A model generated the notes under the pieces. That model was not told the origin of the DNA, did no database searches, and worked only from the letters and a program-made list of their open reading frames with translations. Shown one piece after another: positions 29,701 to 38,714 of a DNA stretch of 64,000 nucleotides. Location: the NCBI GenBank assembly GCA_021298215.1, contig JAJTEE010000004.1, positions 1-64,000 of the forward strand. Reading direction: 5' to 3'. Positions within the stretch are counted from its first letter, which is position 1, and every line of letters begins with the position of its first letter. The position numbers and the translations under genes are program-made. The stretch comes from Alphaproteobacteria bacterium (GTDB taxonomy: Bacteria; Pseudomonadota; Alphaproteobacteria; Paracaedibacterales; CAITNM01).

Positions 29701-30131
29701 TTAGCATGACAGTTCGAACTGGAAAAACAGGGCAAAAATATGCGTTTCTCAGCATGTCTGATCAAGAGGGTACCTTTGAAGTCACGCTATTTAGCGAAGT
29801 ATATTCCCAATCACTAGAATTCCTAATAGAAGGCACGCTCCTTGTGCTAGAAATTGGCATCAAAAAAGATGCCGAGCAAATACGCTTAACCGCTAATAAA
29901 ATTTATAAACTTGACGACTTACAACCTTTTACATCTATCAATTTAAAAATTTCCGCAAACAAACCCATCAAAGGACTACTTCAAGAAATTCAAGCTCTTC
30001 CAGCTGGGACCTGCGAAGTAATTCTTGAATTTTCTAAAGAGTCCATCGGCATTCCAGCCACCATCAGCTTGGGTAAAAAAGCCATCAATACCCATATATA
30101 CCACCAACTCATAACCTGGTGCGAAGAGTGA
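26715..30131 (+). CDS. dnaE: DNA polymerase III alpha subunit
   Basis: Replicative polymerase catalytic subunit, 1138 residues. Seen: N-terminal PHP domain starting FIHLRVHSAYSLAEGAI, GPGRGSGAGSLVAW, the catalytic carboxylates in MPDFDIDFCQDRRDEV, YRHASTHAAGVVI, the thumb/fingers KSHSAPYALLAYQTAYLK, and a C-terminal OB fold (IRIAGVLLSMTVRTGKTGQKYAF). Length and motifs are those of DnaE1. No PolC-type exonuclease insertion. Confidence 0.98.
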   Translation: MAEFIHLRVHSAYSLAEGAIKIQSIPKLCQKFDQPAVAITDTNNLFGALEIAMLCASSGIQPITGCELNIKINNITGPLVLLVASKEGYKNLLDLVSFLYLNPTPNHDSLCVPFDYLKDRTKGLIALTGGVEGVWGQLLSISLQNDAKDQKVTDEANDFLIQLKTLFADSLYIELQRHGTNNEQVLESTFIEKAYEHNIPLVATNNAYFSDPSYFEAHDALLCIANSTYVTQDDRRTVTPHHYFKSSDEMVALFKDLPEAIQNTVAIAKRCRFMPTVHDPILPHFDSDNGRSEEEELLVQAQEGLEKRLQKEVFSRFEENSHSQIRQQYQERLNYEIGIIKHMGFCGYFLIVADFIKWAKSQKIPVGPGRGSGAGSLVAWSLTITDMDPIRFTLIFERFLNPERVSMPDFDIDFCQDRRDEVLQYVQQKYGSDKVAHIITFGKLQARAVLRDVGRVLQIPYPVVDRICKLVPNNPANPVTLEQAIEIEPAIRQACDEDDTVAKMVEIGKKLEGLYRHASTHAAGVVIGDRPLTELVPLFKDESSSLPATQFSMKYVELAGLVKFDFLGLKTLSIIEHACQIVRASNPIFADFTIQSIPLDDKKTFELLCNVNVVGIFQLESAGMRDVLRKLRPDRFEDLIALVALYRPGPMDDIPRYLACKHGQEPVVFLAPELESILAPTYGVMVYQEQVMQIAQVIGGYTLGAADMLRRAMGKKIKAEMDAQREKFTSGAIEKGITPGIATTLFDQMAKFAGYGFNKSHSAPYALLAYQTAYLKANFPTAFFAASMSADMHNTDKINAYKQDMDRMGLVLLPPDINHSFAQFTAEGDAVRFGLSAIKNVGEQAINAIAEVRGNLCFTNMTNFIERVDAKYLNKRLLENLIQAGAFDCLEPNRRALFEAIEHISYIASKKAEAAKSTQKSLFGGDIDHGVAFKLPDMPAWDGLTSLQKEFEALGFYLSDHPLNAYKHQLDQLHLTPSSAFASTSSNAIRIAGVLLSMTVRTGKTGQKYAFLSMSDQEGTFEVTLFSEVYSQSLEFLIEGTLLVLEIGIKKDAEQIRLTANKIYKLDDLQPFTSINLKISANKPIKGLLQEIQALPAGTCEVILEFSKESIGIPATISLGKKAINTHIYHQLITWCEE

Positions 30132-30143
30132 ATATCATTCATT

Positions 30144-30428
30144 TCAATGCAGCAAAAAATAATAGGCCGCTATGCACACCATCACTGTAAAAATGGATAT
30201 TATTATCACTAAGTATTTTTTATTAATTTTTTTATCTAAAGGTGGCGGCGTAATTTCTTTAATATTATTGTAAAAAAAGAAAAAAATATTCATTACCTTA
30301 TCCTGCGTATCAGCAGATTTTGTAGACTGACAAACAAGCTTAGTAAGTTCAAGCGCAGTTGCTAATTGTGACTCATTAAAAGAGCCTCGTTTTTCTATTA
30401 TTTTTTGTGGAATATCTTGTATGCCCAT
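30144..30428 (-). CDS. Small tail-anchored membrane protein, unknown
   Basis: 94 residues, not recognised. The N-terminal 70 residues are soluble and partly helical; after KKINKK comes one C-terminal membrane helix (YLVIIISIFTVMVCIAAYYFLL), so it is tail-anchored. A strong GGGAGGGA ribosome site before ATG 30428 supports a real gene. It converges on dnaE with a 12-bp gap and is divergent from the ferritin-like gene. Confidence 0.7.
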   Translation of the reverse strand: MGIQDIPQKIIEKRGSFNESQLATALELTKLVCQSTKSADTQDKVMNIFFFFYNNIKEITPPPLDKKINKKYLVIIISIFTVMVCIAAYYFLLH

Positions 30429-30575
30429 GGCTCCCTCCCTTAATTTTTATAATTGAGGTGATAACACAGTAAATGAATCATCATTATCTTACAACATGAA
30501 ATAATCCCTAATTTTCACCTAGTCACCATAAATCAAATTAGTTAGTTTGTAGTCAAATTAAGTGAGGGGGTATCT

Positions 30576-31022
30576 ATGGTTACTATGGTTGGAACACAAA
30601 AAGATTTTGGCAACAGCATGTTGGAATTATTGGAATTAGAATATGCTGCGGTAGAAGCTTATGAACTGGCTATTTCTAAGATAGAGAAAGATCTCTATAA
30701 AGAACACTTAAAAGAGTTTAAGAACGATCATTTGCACCACATCAAACAACTTTCTAAGCTTTTACAAAAACATGATTATGAAGTGCCAAAGCTTTCAGAT
30801 ACCCCAAAAGGATTGTTAACAAAAGGAAAAGTCGTACTAGCTAATTTAATGGGAGATGAAGCAATCTTGTCGGCGATGCTGAGCAATGAAGAAGATACGA
30901 ATACTGCATATAAAAAGATGAATGAGCGTACCGACATATGGGATGATGCTATTGATGTCCTTCAACAAAGTTTTGAGGACGAAAAGCGTCATAAAAAATG
31001 GTTAGAACAGCAAAAAGCATAA
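30576..31022 (+). CDS. Ferritin-like DUF2383 protein
   Basis: 148 residues predicted to form a four-helix bundle. Iron-ligand-like residues recur in each helix: LELEYAAVEAYE, EFKNDHLHHIKQL, SNEEDTNTAY and FEDEKRHKKWL, the E...ExxH...E...ExxH layout of the DUF2383/PA2169 group in the ferritin superfamily. Function in the family is poorly known (metal or stress related). GAGGGGG precedes the ATG at 30576; an in-frame ATG three codons later is possible. Confidence 0.82.
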   Translation: MVTMVGTQKDFGNSMLELLELEYAAVEAYELAISKIEKDLYKEHLKEFKNDHLHHIKQLSKLLQKHDYEVPKLSDTPKGLLTKGKVVLANLMGDEAILSAMLSNEEDTNTAYKKMNERTDIWDDAIDVLQQSFEDEKRHKKWLEQQKA

Positions 31023-31103
31023 CGATGAAAAGATAAATTAATATCTTTCAAACGTTATCTCTGCTGAGTTTTTGCAGGATGAAGGGATAAAAGATAGATA
31101 AGT

Positions 31104-33359
31104 CTACCTCAAATTCGTTAAAATAGACCCTGGATACGTAGGGGCCGATGACGGCGTGAAGCTACCAAGATTTTTCAAACTAAACTGCAAGAAAAATCCC
31201 ATATCTGGCTTTAAATCGCGGTCCCTATAATTGCTTCGATACACACTAAATTTCGATTCAAAACAATCATCCTGATACGTAAGCCCTACGAATGACGCCA
31301 ATACTCCACGCTGAAAATGCTTCAAGTTACGAATCTGCGCCACGGAAACTTTCCAGTTTTCATTTAGCTCAGAACTCACCTGCCAGTTCATTTGCGAAAT
31401 CATCGCACCTGCCCCGTTCAAACCGCGCCGTGCATGCACATAAGATGTATCTAATTTTAAGATAGGCTTACCAAAACTCGCTCCACATTCAGTAAAACGT
31501 GAGCGCATATTTTTTCTTAAAAATGACCCGCGCACAAAAATCACCCACCATTCATTCGGTTGGTACAACACGCGCGAAATATAGTCAGAAGCAAGACGCC
31601 CTTCCCCTTGATTTTTGCCGACAATATCCTTGTGGTCAAATCGATAACTTTGCCCCATGAAAAAAGATGCGCGCTGTTGCCTTCCCCAGCGCATGTGATT
31701 ATCCACGCCCAGCACGCCACGTTGTCCTTCATCAACAAGGTCTATTCCATCAAATCGATTTGGCAAAAAGATAGCCGTGTCATCAAGAGTGAACATCCTC
31801 GAATCTTCGTTGGGCAACCTTTTTCGATTAAGCTTATTAGGCGCTAGTGCTATTAAACCACGAGGTTCCAACACCCAATTCACCCGATCGTACGTTGATA
31901 AAAGGGGATAGCGCCAATCAACAGATGCTTGTGGAAATACTCTTCCTTCCACGTGATTATCGTATTTTTTTTGCGCTGCTATAGTTGGCTGATCTGGATT
32001 ATAGCGCTGCGACATATAAGCATCACCCCGCGTTGACAACACTGTTTTAAAAATGTGTCCGTTTGAGGTGGTATAAGGCAGATGCCAAGAAGCGCCGCTT
32101 GATGCTCTAAAAGTCTGCTTTCCAGTCTCGTCTAAAACTGGACGCCTTCTAAAAATACTCAAGAAATTAGAATCCCAAACTACATAACTACCGTTACTAA
32201 ACTGCGATGTTTGCAAGCGATAACGCGCATAAGGAAGAACAACTGGTGTTGTAAGCGGTGTATCCGTTTGAAACGCTTGCCCTCGTATCGTGCCATATCC
32301 CGAATCACCAAAATGTTCATAATTAACAGTGGACACAAGATTCTTCTGGCCGCTAAACGTACTAGATTGCTTATTAAGTCGATATTTTGATAAATACGTT
32401 GTATCACTCGCACGATTCAAATCCATTATTAAACGATTTCGGTCCGTCATATGCCAGTAAAGCGAGCTTGAGATATTCCAACGATCTTTCCTCGGAATTT
32501 GCGTGTAAAGCTTACGATTATGACGCATGCGCGTGTGACTTCCACCAAAAGTCATTTCTCCATCACGAAAACGCTTCCTATATTCGGCAGCCAATAAAGG
32601 ATTTTGCTTTGCCATCAATATAGGCGTAATAGTTAAATCTTGATCTTTTGCAGCAAATAAATACGGCAACGACATCGAAAAACCGAGCGCTTTGCTCATG
32701 CCAATAGATGGAGCTAACAACCCATTTTTTTGCTTAACTGAAGGATCTGGATGAGAAAAATACGGCATATAAAACATTTTCACACCCTTAAAAACAAGAT
32801 AGACATGCTTATATTTTATGAGTTTTTCTTCTTGATTATGCTCAACACTTTTTGCTTCTAATTTCCATGTTACTGGCCCTTCGGCGCACTCCTTGCATGG
32901 CGAATAATCCGCATCCAAAAAAATTGTTTTCATGCCTTCTATTCGAGTTGCTGACTTAGCACTCAAACGCGCCGCATCTTTTGTAAAAACGCGCATTCCT
33001 TCAAGCAGCCCTGTGTTTAAGTCAGAATCTAATTCAAGATGATCTGCCGTCAACACATCTCCATCTGGCTCTGTTAATTCAACCCCACCATAAGCTGTAA
33101 TTTTATCCGTTACTTTATTGTAATGCAGCATATCGCAAGTCAAGCGACGCTGTTTCCCATCATTCACAGACTGCAAAATGGACACATGGCCCTTAATCCA
33201 CAAATCTTGGGTTTGATGATTCCAACTTGCAGAATCCCCTCGCACATGCAAAGGCTCTGAAGCAAAAGCATTTAAGCTTAATACAAATAACCATAAAAAT
33301 ATTTTAAGCAAAAAATTGCCGACGTCTTTTTTTGCTATAGTGCCCATTTTTTCAAACAT
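31104..33359 (-). CDS. lptD: LPS-assembly protein LptD
   Basis: Outer-membrane protein that inserts lipopolysaccharide into the outer leaflet. 751 residues: signal peptide (to about residue 34, ending NAFAS), an OstA/LptA-like N-terminal domain with repeated strands (LTCDMLHYNKVTDKITAYGGVEL, LTADHLELD), then the LptD beta-barrel beginning near VFKGVKMFYMPYFSHPDPS. A CKEC pair lies near residue 155. An in-frame ATG four codons inside is an alternative start. Its presence implies an LPS-bearing outer membrane. Confidence 0.93.
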   Translation of the reverse strand: MFEKMGTIAKKDVGNFLLKIFLWLFVLSLNAFASEPLHVRGDSASWNHQTQDLWIKGHVSILQSVNDGKQRRLTCDMLHYNKVTDKITAYGGVELTEPDGDVLTADHLELDSDLNTGLLEGMRVFTKDAARLSAKSATRIEGMKTIFLDADYSPCKECAEGPVTWKLEAKSVEHNQEEKLIKYKHVYLVFKGVKMFYMPYFSHPDPSVKQKNGLLAPSIGMSKALGFSMSLPYLFAAKDQDLTITPILMAKQNPLLAAEYRKRFRDGEMTFGGSHTRMRHNRKLYTQIPRKDRWNISSSLYWHMTDRNRLIMDLNRASDTTYLSKYRLNKQSSTFSGQKNLVSTVNYEHFGDSGYGTIRGQAFQTDTPLTTPVVLPYARYRLQTSQFSNGSYVVWDSNFLSIFRRRPVLDETGKQTFRASSGASWHLPYTTSNGHIFKTVLSTRGDAYMSQRYNPDQPTIAAQKKYDNHVEGRVFPQASVDWRYPLLSTYDRVNWVLEPRGLIALAPNKLNRKRLPNEDSRMFTLDDTAIFLPNRFDGIDLVDEGQRGVLGVDNHMRWGRQQRASFFMGQSYRFDHKDIVGKNQGEGRLASDYISRVLYQPNEWWVIFVRGSFLRKNMRSRFTECGASFGKPILKLDTSYVHARRGLNGAGAMISQMNWQVSSELNENWKVSVAQIRNLKHFQRGVLASFVGLTYQDDCFESKFSVYRSNYRDRDLKPDMGFFLQFSLKNLGSFTPSSAPTYPGSILTNLR

Positions 33360-33441
33360 TGCCTATGGGGTGTCAATCTTTCTTTGCGATTTTCTTAATT
33401 TTATTTATACTTAAATGTAATAATTTAATAAAATTTATTAG

Positions 33442-34155
33442 ATGCGACAAGTATTAGTAACAGGTGGTAATCGCGGTATTGGCGCAGCAATATGTTTATC
33501 CTTAAAAAAACTCGGATACGATGTTATCGGCACCTACAAGAATAATCATCAACAAGCCGAAGATTTTTCAAAAACGCACTCCATTCCTTTTTACAGTTTT
33601 GATTTAGCAAATTCCCAGCAAACTCAAGAAGCTATCACAAAAATTCTTGCACAACATGGCGCGATTGATTGCCTTGTGCACAACGCGGGCATTACCAGCG
33701 ATGGGTTCTTTCACAAAATGTCGCTAGAGAACTGGCAAAAAGTTATTCAAACCAATCTGATGTCATGCTTTCAAGTAACACATCCCCTAATTCAAGGAAT
33801 GCGCGAACGCAGCTTTGGGCGGCTTGTGTATCTAACCTCTGTAAATGCATTAAAGGGCCAAATTGGACAAACAAATTACTGCGCATCAAAGGCAGGACTC
33901 ATTGGTTTTGTAAAGGCACTAGCCTTAGAAAATGCCAACAAAAATATTACCGTTAATGCAATAGCTCCGGGATATAACAACACCGACATGGTTGCTGATA
34001 TTGACCAATCTATCCTGGAAAAAATTGTTGATTCTATTCCCGCCAAACGCCTAGGAACTCCTGAAGAAATCGCCGAATGCGTTGCTTTTCTTTTAAGCGA
34101 TAAAGCCAGTTATATTACCGGCTCTACGCTACACGTAAATGGCGGAATGTATTAG
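33442..34155 (+). CDS. SDR-family 3-oxoacyl/acetoacetyl-CoA reductase, PhaB-like
   Basis: Short-chain dehydrogenase, 237 residues. Seen: NADP-binding TGGNRGIG, NAG in VHNAGIT, and catalytic Ser-Tyr-Lys in LTSVNALKGQIGQTNYCASKAG, plus APGYNNTDMV. The block NALKGQIGQTNY resembles PhaB acetoacetyl-CoA reductases of polyhydroxybutyrate synthesis more than FabG. No phaA or phaC gene is adjacent, so a FabG-like role is not excluded. Confidence 0.87.
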   Translation: MRQVLVTGGNRGIGAAICLSLKKLGYDVIGTYKNNHQQAEDFSKTHSIPFYSFDLANSQQTQEAITKILAQHGAIDCLVHNAGITSDGFFHKMSLENWQKVIQTNLMSCFQVTHPLIQGMRERSFGRLVYLTSVNALKGQIGQTNYCASKAGLIGFVKALALENANKNITVNAIAPGYNNTDMVADIDQSILEKIVDSIPAKRLGTPEEIAECVAFLLSDKASYITGSTLHVNGGMY

Positions 34156-34210
34156 AAATTTTGCTCAATTCATGCCTAAAAAATTCAACCACGGAATCTT
34201 ATTGCCAAGG

Positions 34211-34795
34211 CTAATTTTCTCTTGGTATTAACCGGTCAGAATGTTTCAAACCACGCCAAAGACGCCAAAAATCTTTGGTAACAGTTAAATTTTCGGAGAT
34301 TGTACCATCAAAACATAAGATTTTTGGATACGACTCTCCTGCTTCTAAAAATAGTATACCCTTTCTTAATTCTTGAAACCCACAAGGAGCTTTGAAAATT
34401 TTTATCCCCTCTGGTTTAGGTATATTATTATCAAAAAATTGCACAGTGCGTTCTGTGAAAGCGTATCCCCTTTTAGGAAGCATAGTAATACCCCTATCAC
34501 TAGTTAGGATGGAAGGACCTGCAAGTGAAAGATAAATTGTATTGTTTTCAACCCAAATATCAAATGGATCAGTGCACATAAATTTATTAGAAACATTTAG
34601 TGTATTTCCCCACCAATATTGAGCTACAGGCAAAAGACAACGTTGCCCAGCATAGTCTCTAGAACAAAGCTCATAAAGATTAACTACAGACACTTGCTCA
34701 TCCAAAGCACCCGTTATAAACGAGTTGCGCAGATCAACAAAAAATAAGCCACTAATAAGGAATATTCGTCTCCATTTTAAGAAAGATTTTTCCAT
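34211..34795 (-). CDS. Secreted protein of unknown function
   Basis: 194 residues, not recognised. The start has a signal-like segment (KWRRIFLISGLFFVDL). The mature part contains several Cys (YELCSRDYAGQRC, KFMC, KAPCGF, KILCFD), which suggests disulfides in the periplasm or outside. A good AAGGGAA ribosome site precedes ATG 34795. It lies between the PhaB-like gene, with which it converges, and carbonic anhydrase on the same strand. Confidence 0.65.
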   Translation of the reverse strand: MEKSFLKWRRIFLISGLFFVDLRNSFITGALDEQVSVVNLYELCSRDYAGQRCLLPVAQYWWGNTLNVSNKFMCTDPFDIWVENNTIYLSLAGPSILTSDRGITMLPKRGYAFTERTVQFFDNNIPKPEGIKIFKAPCGFQELRKGILFLEAGESYPKILCFDGTISENLTVTKDFWRLWRGLKHSDRLIPREN

Positions 34796-34886
34796 GTTTA
34801 TTCCCTTTTATATATATTTAATATTTTCCTCAAAAATCAAAACATCAGTCAACTTTCTTTAGAAACAAAACAGGCTTCGCTATTCC

Positions 34887-35504
34887 TTAATTCTCCACCT
34901 CAAGCGGCTCATAAGCATCACTTTGCTTATCATACGCAAAAATCTGCCCTGTCTTAATATCGAAAAACCATAAGTGCACAAAAAGCTCTTCACTAGCAAT
35001 TTTTTCTTTAATCCATGGGAAAGTTAGACAATTTTTATAGGAATGCTTAAGCGCCAATTTTGCATAGTCATCCACGTGATCATGATCGTGGATACAGTCT
35101 GTTTTAATTAACGATACCCAATTCGAAATAAAATCATCTTGATTAGAACCAGTACCATGCATCAACGCATTAACACCACCGCATTGGCTATGTCCCAATA
35201 AAACAAGATGATTCACTTTTAAAAAATTAATACCAAATTCTAATGCTGCACTTGTGCCGTGGTGCATTTCATCTTTTTCATAAGGAGGCACAATATTCGC
35301 CACATTGCGCACAATAAATAAATCACCTGGATCACACTGTAAAATAAGGGCAGGATCCACTCTAGAATCACAACACGCAACCACCATCATCTCGGGCTTT
35401 TGCCCATACTGCGAAAGATATTGCATAATGGATGTATCTCCATCCACGTACTTTTCACGAAAGGCTTTATAGCCTTTAAGAATATGATTTAAGCTTTGGG
35501 TCAT
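34887..35504 (-). CDS. Beta-class carbonic anhydrase
   Basis: Zinc enzyme hydrating CO2 to bicarbonate, 205 residues. Zinc ligands Cys45 (with the Asp-Arg dyad in CCDSRVD), His105 and Cys108 (GHSQCGG) are all present. Bacterial beta-class enzymes supply bicarbonate to carboxylases and help pH balance. No signal peptide, so cytoplasmic. Confidence 0.95.
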   Translation of the reverse strand: MTQSLNHILKGYKAFREKYVDGDTSIMQYLSQYGQKPEMMVVACCDSRVDPALILQCDPGDLFIVRNVANIVPPYEKDEMHHGTSAALEFGINFLKVNHLVLLGHSQCGGVNALMHGTGSNQDDFISNWVSLIKTDCIHDHDHVDDYAKLALKHSYKNCLTFPWIKEKIASEELFVHLWFFDIKTGQIFAYDKQSDAYEPLEVEN

Positions 35505-35645
35505 TAATATTTAGCCTTGTTTTAAAAGAGTTATTGTACAATGGTTCTATGCCATTTTCCACGTGAAAAAGCAAAATATTTAACGTAGAAAACTATTTTT
35601 TTAGGGCGCATCGTTGCGGTGTCAAATAACTAGTGGAGTACTATT

Positions 35646-35891
35646 ATGGCAAACGAAAGCAAAACCCTAGAAAACTTACACAAGAAAAGCAACAAAGTGA
35701 AAGAGGGGCTAGAGCATGATGCTTATGAGCTTGGGAGCAAAGTTAAAGAAACACTAAATGAAACTCAAAAATATGCAAAAAATGGACTCCATTCACTGGA
35801 AGACCAAGCCAGAGATAACCCCTTGCTAGCCATTGGAATTTCTTTCCTTGTAGGCGTAGTAGCATCTAAACTTTTTGGCAGTGATAAATAG
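35646..35891 (+). CDS. DUF883 / ElaB-YqjD family membrane-anchored protein
   Basis: 81 residues: a charged helical N-terminal two-thirds and a C-terminal glycine-zipper helix in ARDNPLLAIGISFLVGVVASKLFG, the hallmark of the DUF883 (YqjD/ElaB) family. E. coli YqjD and ElaB are inner-membrane proteins that bind ribosomes in stationary phase. A GTGGAG ribosome site precedes the ATG. The next gene starts 8 bp later. Confidence 0.88.
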   Translation: MANESKTLENLHKKSNKVKEGLEHDAYELGSKVKETLNETQKYAKNGLHSLEDQARDNPLLAIGISFLVGVVASKLFGSDK

Positions 35892-35899
35892 GTTTTAAA

Positions 35900-36268
35900 A
35901 TGATTACGCAAGCACTTATTGAAGGTATTAAATCAGTGGTCACAAGATCACTGATGACGCCTTCAGCGTCGCACCAACCCGTCTCTCTGGCTCTCATTTT
36001 TATGGGGGGAATTGCAGGAATAAGTCTTATACTTATTGAAGTTTTTTTTGGATTATCAGCGTATAAAATGCTGCGTTTTGATTATGGATACAGTGAAGGT
36101 CTTTCTATGTTGCTAGCCACGGGGCTATACATGATTCAAATAATTGTGTCCATTGGACTGATAAAACATCACCTGAAAAAAGCTGTTCACCAAAATATAA
36201 TAGTAAAGGAATACAACCAAGTAAAAGATATCGTCAACGCATTAATAGATGGATTTAAAAGTAAGTAA
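35900..36268 (+). CDS. Small two-helix membrane protein, YqjE-like
   Basis: 122 residues with two membrane helices (about 28-52 and 70-93) and amphipathic ends. Position after the YqjD-like gene and topology suggest a YqjE/holin-like partner as in yqjD-yqjE pairs, but sequence identity to that family is not obvious to me. Probably cotranscribed with the upstream gene; followed by a 13-bp hairpin. Confidence 0.6.
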   Translation: MITQALIEGIKSVVTRSLMTPSASHQPVSLALIFMGGIAGISLILIEVFFGLSAYKMLRFDYGYSEGLSMLLATGLYMIQIIVSIGLIKHHLKKAVHQNIIVKEYNQVKDIVNALIDGFKSK

Positions 36269-36310
36269 ATCAGCTGATAATGCATGATTAATTATCACCT
36301 ACTACTTCAC

Positions 36311-36341
36311 GAACCTCTTGTAGATTTACTACAAGAGGTTC
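36311..36341. terminator. 13-bp hairpin between convergent genes
   Basis: GAACCTCTTGTAG (36311-36323) and CTACAAGAGGTTC (36329-36341) are exact complements with loop ATTTA. It lies between the YqjE-like gene and the 3' end of ettA. It lacks a clean T-run, so it may act as a bidirectional or RNA-stabilising terminator. Confidence 0.6.
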
Positions 36342-36351
36342 ATTATAAAAA

Positions 36352-38028
36352 TTATCTTGTCAACGGCTTATACTTAATTCGTGTCGGCTGATCCGCATCA
36401 ACGCCCAAACGTCGTTTTTTGTCTTCTTCATACGCCTGGAAATTTCCTTCAAACCACACCACTTGACTATCGCCCTCAAACGCCAAAATATGCGTCGCAA
36501 TGCGATCGAGGAAAAAACGATCATGCGTGATCACAATCGCGCAACCAGCAAAATCAAGAAGCCCTTCTTCTAATGAACGTAATGTCTCTACATCCAAATC
36601 ATTCGTCGGCTCGTCAAGTAGCAACACATTCGCACCACTTTTCAGCATCTTTGCCAAATGCACGCGATTACGCTCACCACCAGAAAGTTGTCCAACTTTT
36701 TTCTGCTGATCAGGTCCTTTAAAATTGAACAATCCACAATACGCACGACTTGGCATCTTGCGTTTACCAAGTTCAATCTCATCATGACCATTGGAAATTT
36801 CTTCCCATACCGATTTCTTAGCATCAAGGCTATCACGAGACTGGTCGACATAGCCCATTGCCACCGTATCACCAATCTTCAACTCACCTTGGTCTGGCTT
36901 ATCTTGCCCCGTTAGCATACGGAAAAGCGTCGTTTTACCAGCACCATTTGGACCAATCACCCCCACAATGCCACCACGCGGCAAATTAAAATCCAGATTT
37001 TCGATAAGTAATTTGTCTCCAAACGCTTTACTAATACCATTTGCTTCAATCACCACATCACCAAGTCTTGGCCCAGGAGGAATTGTAATCGCCCCATCGC
37101 CGACGCCACGATCATAATCTTGCGCCAATAATTGTTCATAAGAAGCAATACGCGCCTTACTTTTTGACTGACGCGCTTTAGGCGACTGGCGAATCCACTC
37201 AAGCTCTCGCTCAAGCTGCTTTTGACGCGAGGTCTCTTGCTTCTGCTCAACCTCTAAACGCTTTTGTTTTTGCTCAAGCCAGCTCGAATAATTCCCCTCG
37301 TAAGGAATTCCCTGCCCACGATCCAATTCAAGAATCCAACTCACCACGTTATCCAAGAAGTACCTATCATGGGTAATCAGCACTACAGTGCCTTGATATT
37401 CCTGCAAATGCCTGTCAAGCCACGCCACGCTTTCCGCGTCCAAGTGGTTTGTCGGTTCGTCTAAAAGTAATAAATCTGGCTTTTGTAGCAGTAATCGGCA
37501 TAAAGCTACACGGCGCTTTTCACCACCAGAAAGCTTCTCAACGCTGCTATCACCCGGCGGACAACGCAGCGCGTCCATCGCAATCTCAATTTGGCGATCC
37601 AAGTCCCAGGCATCTAGCGTATCAATACGTGTTTGCAATTCACCTTGACGCGCCAACAAATCATTCATTTCATCATCACTCATTGGCTCAGCAAACTTCA
37701 TGCTAATTTCTTCAAATTCTTTCAACAACTCAGTAACTTCGCCCAATCCTTCTTTGATGTTGGACATTACATCAAGCGTAGGATCAAGCTGTGGTTCCTG
37801 CGGTAAATATCCACCCTTTACGCCCTCAGCCGCCCACGCTTCGCCCTGAAACTCTTTATCAAGGCCTGCCATAATTTTTAATAAAGTTGTTTTACCAGAG
37901 CCGTTTGGGCCGATAATACCGATTTTGGCGCCAGGAAAAAATGAAAGCCACACATCCTTTAACACTTGTTTTCCACCAGGGAAAATTTTCGACAAGGCCT
38001 TCATCACATAAATATATTGATACGACAT
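36352..38028 (-). CDS. ettA: Energy-dependent translational throttle ATPase EttA
   Basis: ABC-F protein with two ATPase domains that binds the ribosomal E site and gates elongation by energy state. 558 residues, as in E. coli. Seen: two Walker A motifs ([23 protein letters not shown]), two signatures ([30 protein letters not shown]), two EPTN Walker B ends, and a charged linker with [24 protein letters not shown]. The ATG at 38028 ([14 protein letters not shown]) is preferred over an upstream TTG. Confidence 0.95.
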   Translation of the reverse strand: MSYQYIYVMKALSKIFPGGKQVLKDVWLSFFPGAKIGIIGPNGSGKTTLLKIMAGLDKEFQGEAWAAEGVKGGYLPQEPQLDPTLDVMSNIKEGLGEVTELLKEFEEISMKFAEPMSDDEMNDLLARQGELQTRIDTLDAWDLDRQIEIAMDALRCPPGDSSVEKLSGGEKRRVALCRLLLQKPDLLLLDEPTNHLDAESVAWLDRHLQEYQGTVVLITHDRYFLDNVVSWILELDRGQGIPYEGNYSSWLEQKQKRLEVEQKQETSRQKQLERELEWIRQSPKARQSKSKARIASYEQLLAQDYDRGVGDGAITIPPGPRLGDVVIEANGISKAFGDKLLIENLDFNLPRGGIVGVIGPNGAGKTTLFRMLTGQDKPDQGELKIGDTVAMGYVDQSRDSLDAKKSVWEEISNGHDEIELGKRKMPSRAYCGLFNFKGPDQQKKVGQLSGGERNRVHLAKMLKSGANVLLLDEPTNDLDVETLRSLEEGLLDFAGCAIVITHDRFFLDRIATHILAFEGDSQVVWFEGNFQAYEEDKKRRLGVDADQPTRIKYKPLTR

Positions 38029-38180
38029 TCTTCTAACGTTTTTTAATTTTGAGCCATAATGGCGCAACTACTTAGCTTATTCAAGATTCTGCACATTAAT
38101 AAATTTTTCCCTTGAAATATCACGGCTTTATCACCAAATCAAGCTTGTAAACGAATTTTTATAATCATAAAAGGTAATTT

Positions 38181-38546
38181 ATGTTTAAAAAATTAGCAGT
38201 GATAAGTAGCCTATTACTAAGTAGCATGTATGCAATTGGTATAGAACATTCTCAAGAAGATAATACAGCAGATGTACATTTTAGAATAATGCAGCGAGTC
38301 GTATATGTTCATAATTTTATCCGAATCGCAACGAACGCTTCTAATGCTGATAATGATTCCTTAAGAAGCAGCATGAACACTGAATTAAAAAATACATTTG
38401 AACAAATGAAAAGCACTCTAGGCTATCACCCACTAGTTAACTTCCATAGCATTGAAACACAACAGAAAGCTGAAAATGCTATTACTGCTTACAAGAATAT
38501 AAAACAAAAATTATTTGATTTAATAGCCCCTCAAACCACTATGTAA
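38181..38546 (+). CDS. Small secreted protein, unknown
   Basis: 121 residues with signal peptide MFKKLAVISSLLLSSMYAIG and a short, mostly helical mature part without Cys. AAGGT precedes ATG 38181 and a terminator follows, so it is a self-contained transcription unit. Not recognised. Confidence 0.65.
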   Translation: MFKKLAVISSLLLSSMYAIGIEHSQEDNTADVHFRIMQRVVYVHNFIRIATNASNADNDSLRSSMNTELKNTFEQMKSTLGYHPLVNFHSIETQQKAENAITAYKNIKQKLFDLIAPQTTM

Positions 38547-38575
38547 TAAAAAACAATTAAGAAATAAACCCCTCT

Positions 38576-38603
38576 CGCCTCCTTAATCTTTAGGAGGCGT
38601 TTC
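38576..38603 (+). terminator. Intrinsic terminator of the small secreted gene
   Basis: CGCCTCCT (38576-38583) and AGGAGGCG (38592-38599) form an 8-bp GC-rich stem, followed by TTTC. It lies 30 bp after the upstream stop. Confidence 0.6.
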
Positions 38604-38714
38604 AAAACATCCTTTCATCACCAAATTTCCACCCATTTTTTATACTTTAATTTAATAAAATCTTAACTAATACCTGTTAAGGTCAACATAAGATTATACA
38701 TTTCGGTATTTTTT

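Noticed and set aside
31028-31047. AAAGATA/TATCTTT hairpin after the ferritin-like gene as a terminator.
   Set aside because: All-A/T 7-bp stem without a T-run; too weak to assert.
33442-34155. Polyhydroxybutyrate synthesis locus suggested by the PhaB-like gene.
   Set aside because: No phaA, phaC or phasin gene nearby; a single SDR gene cannot support the pathway.
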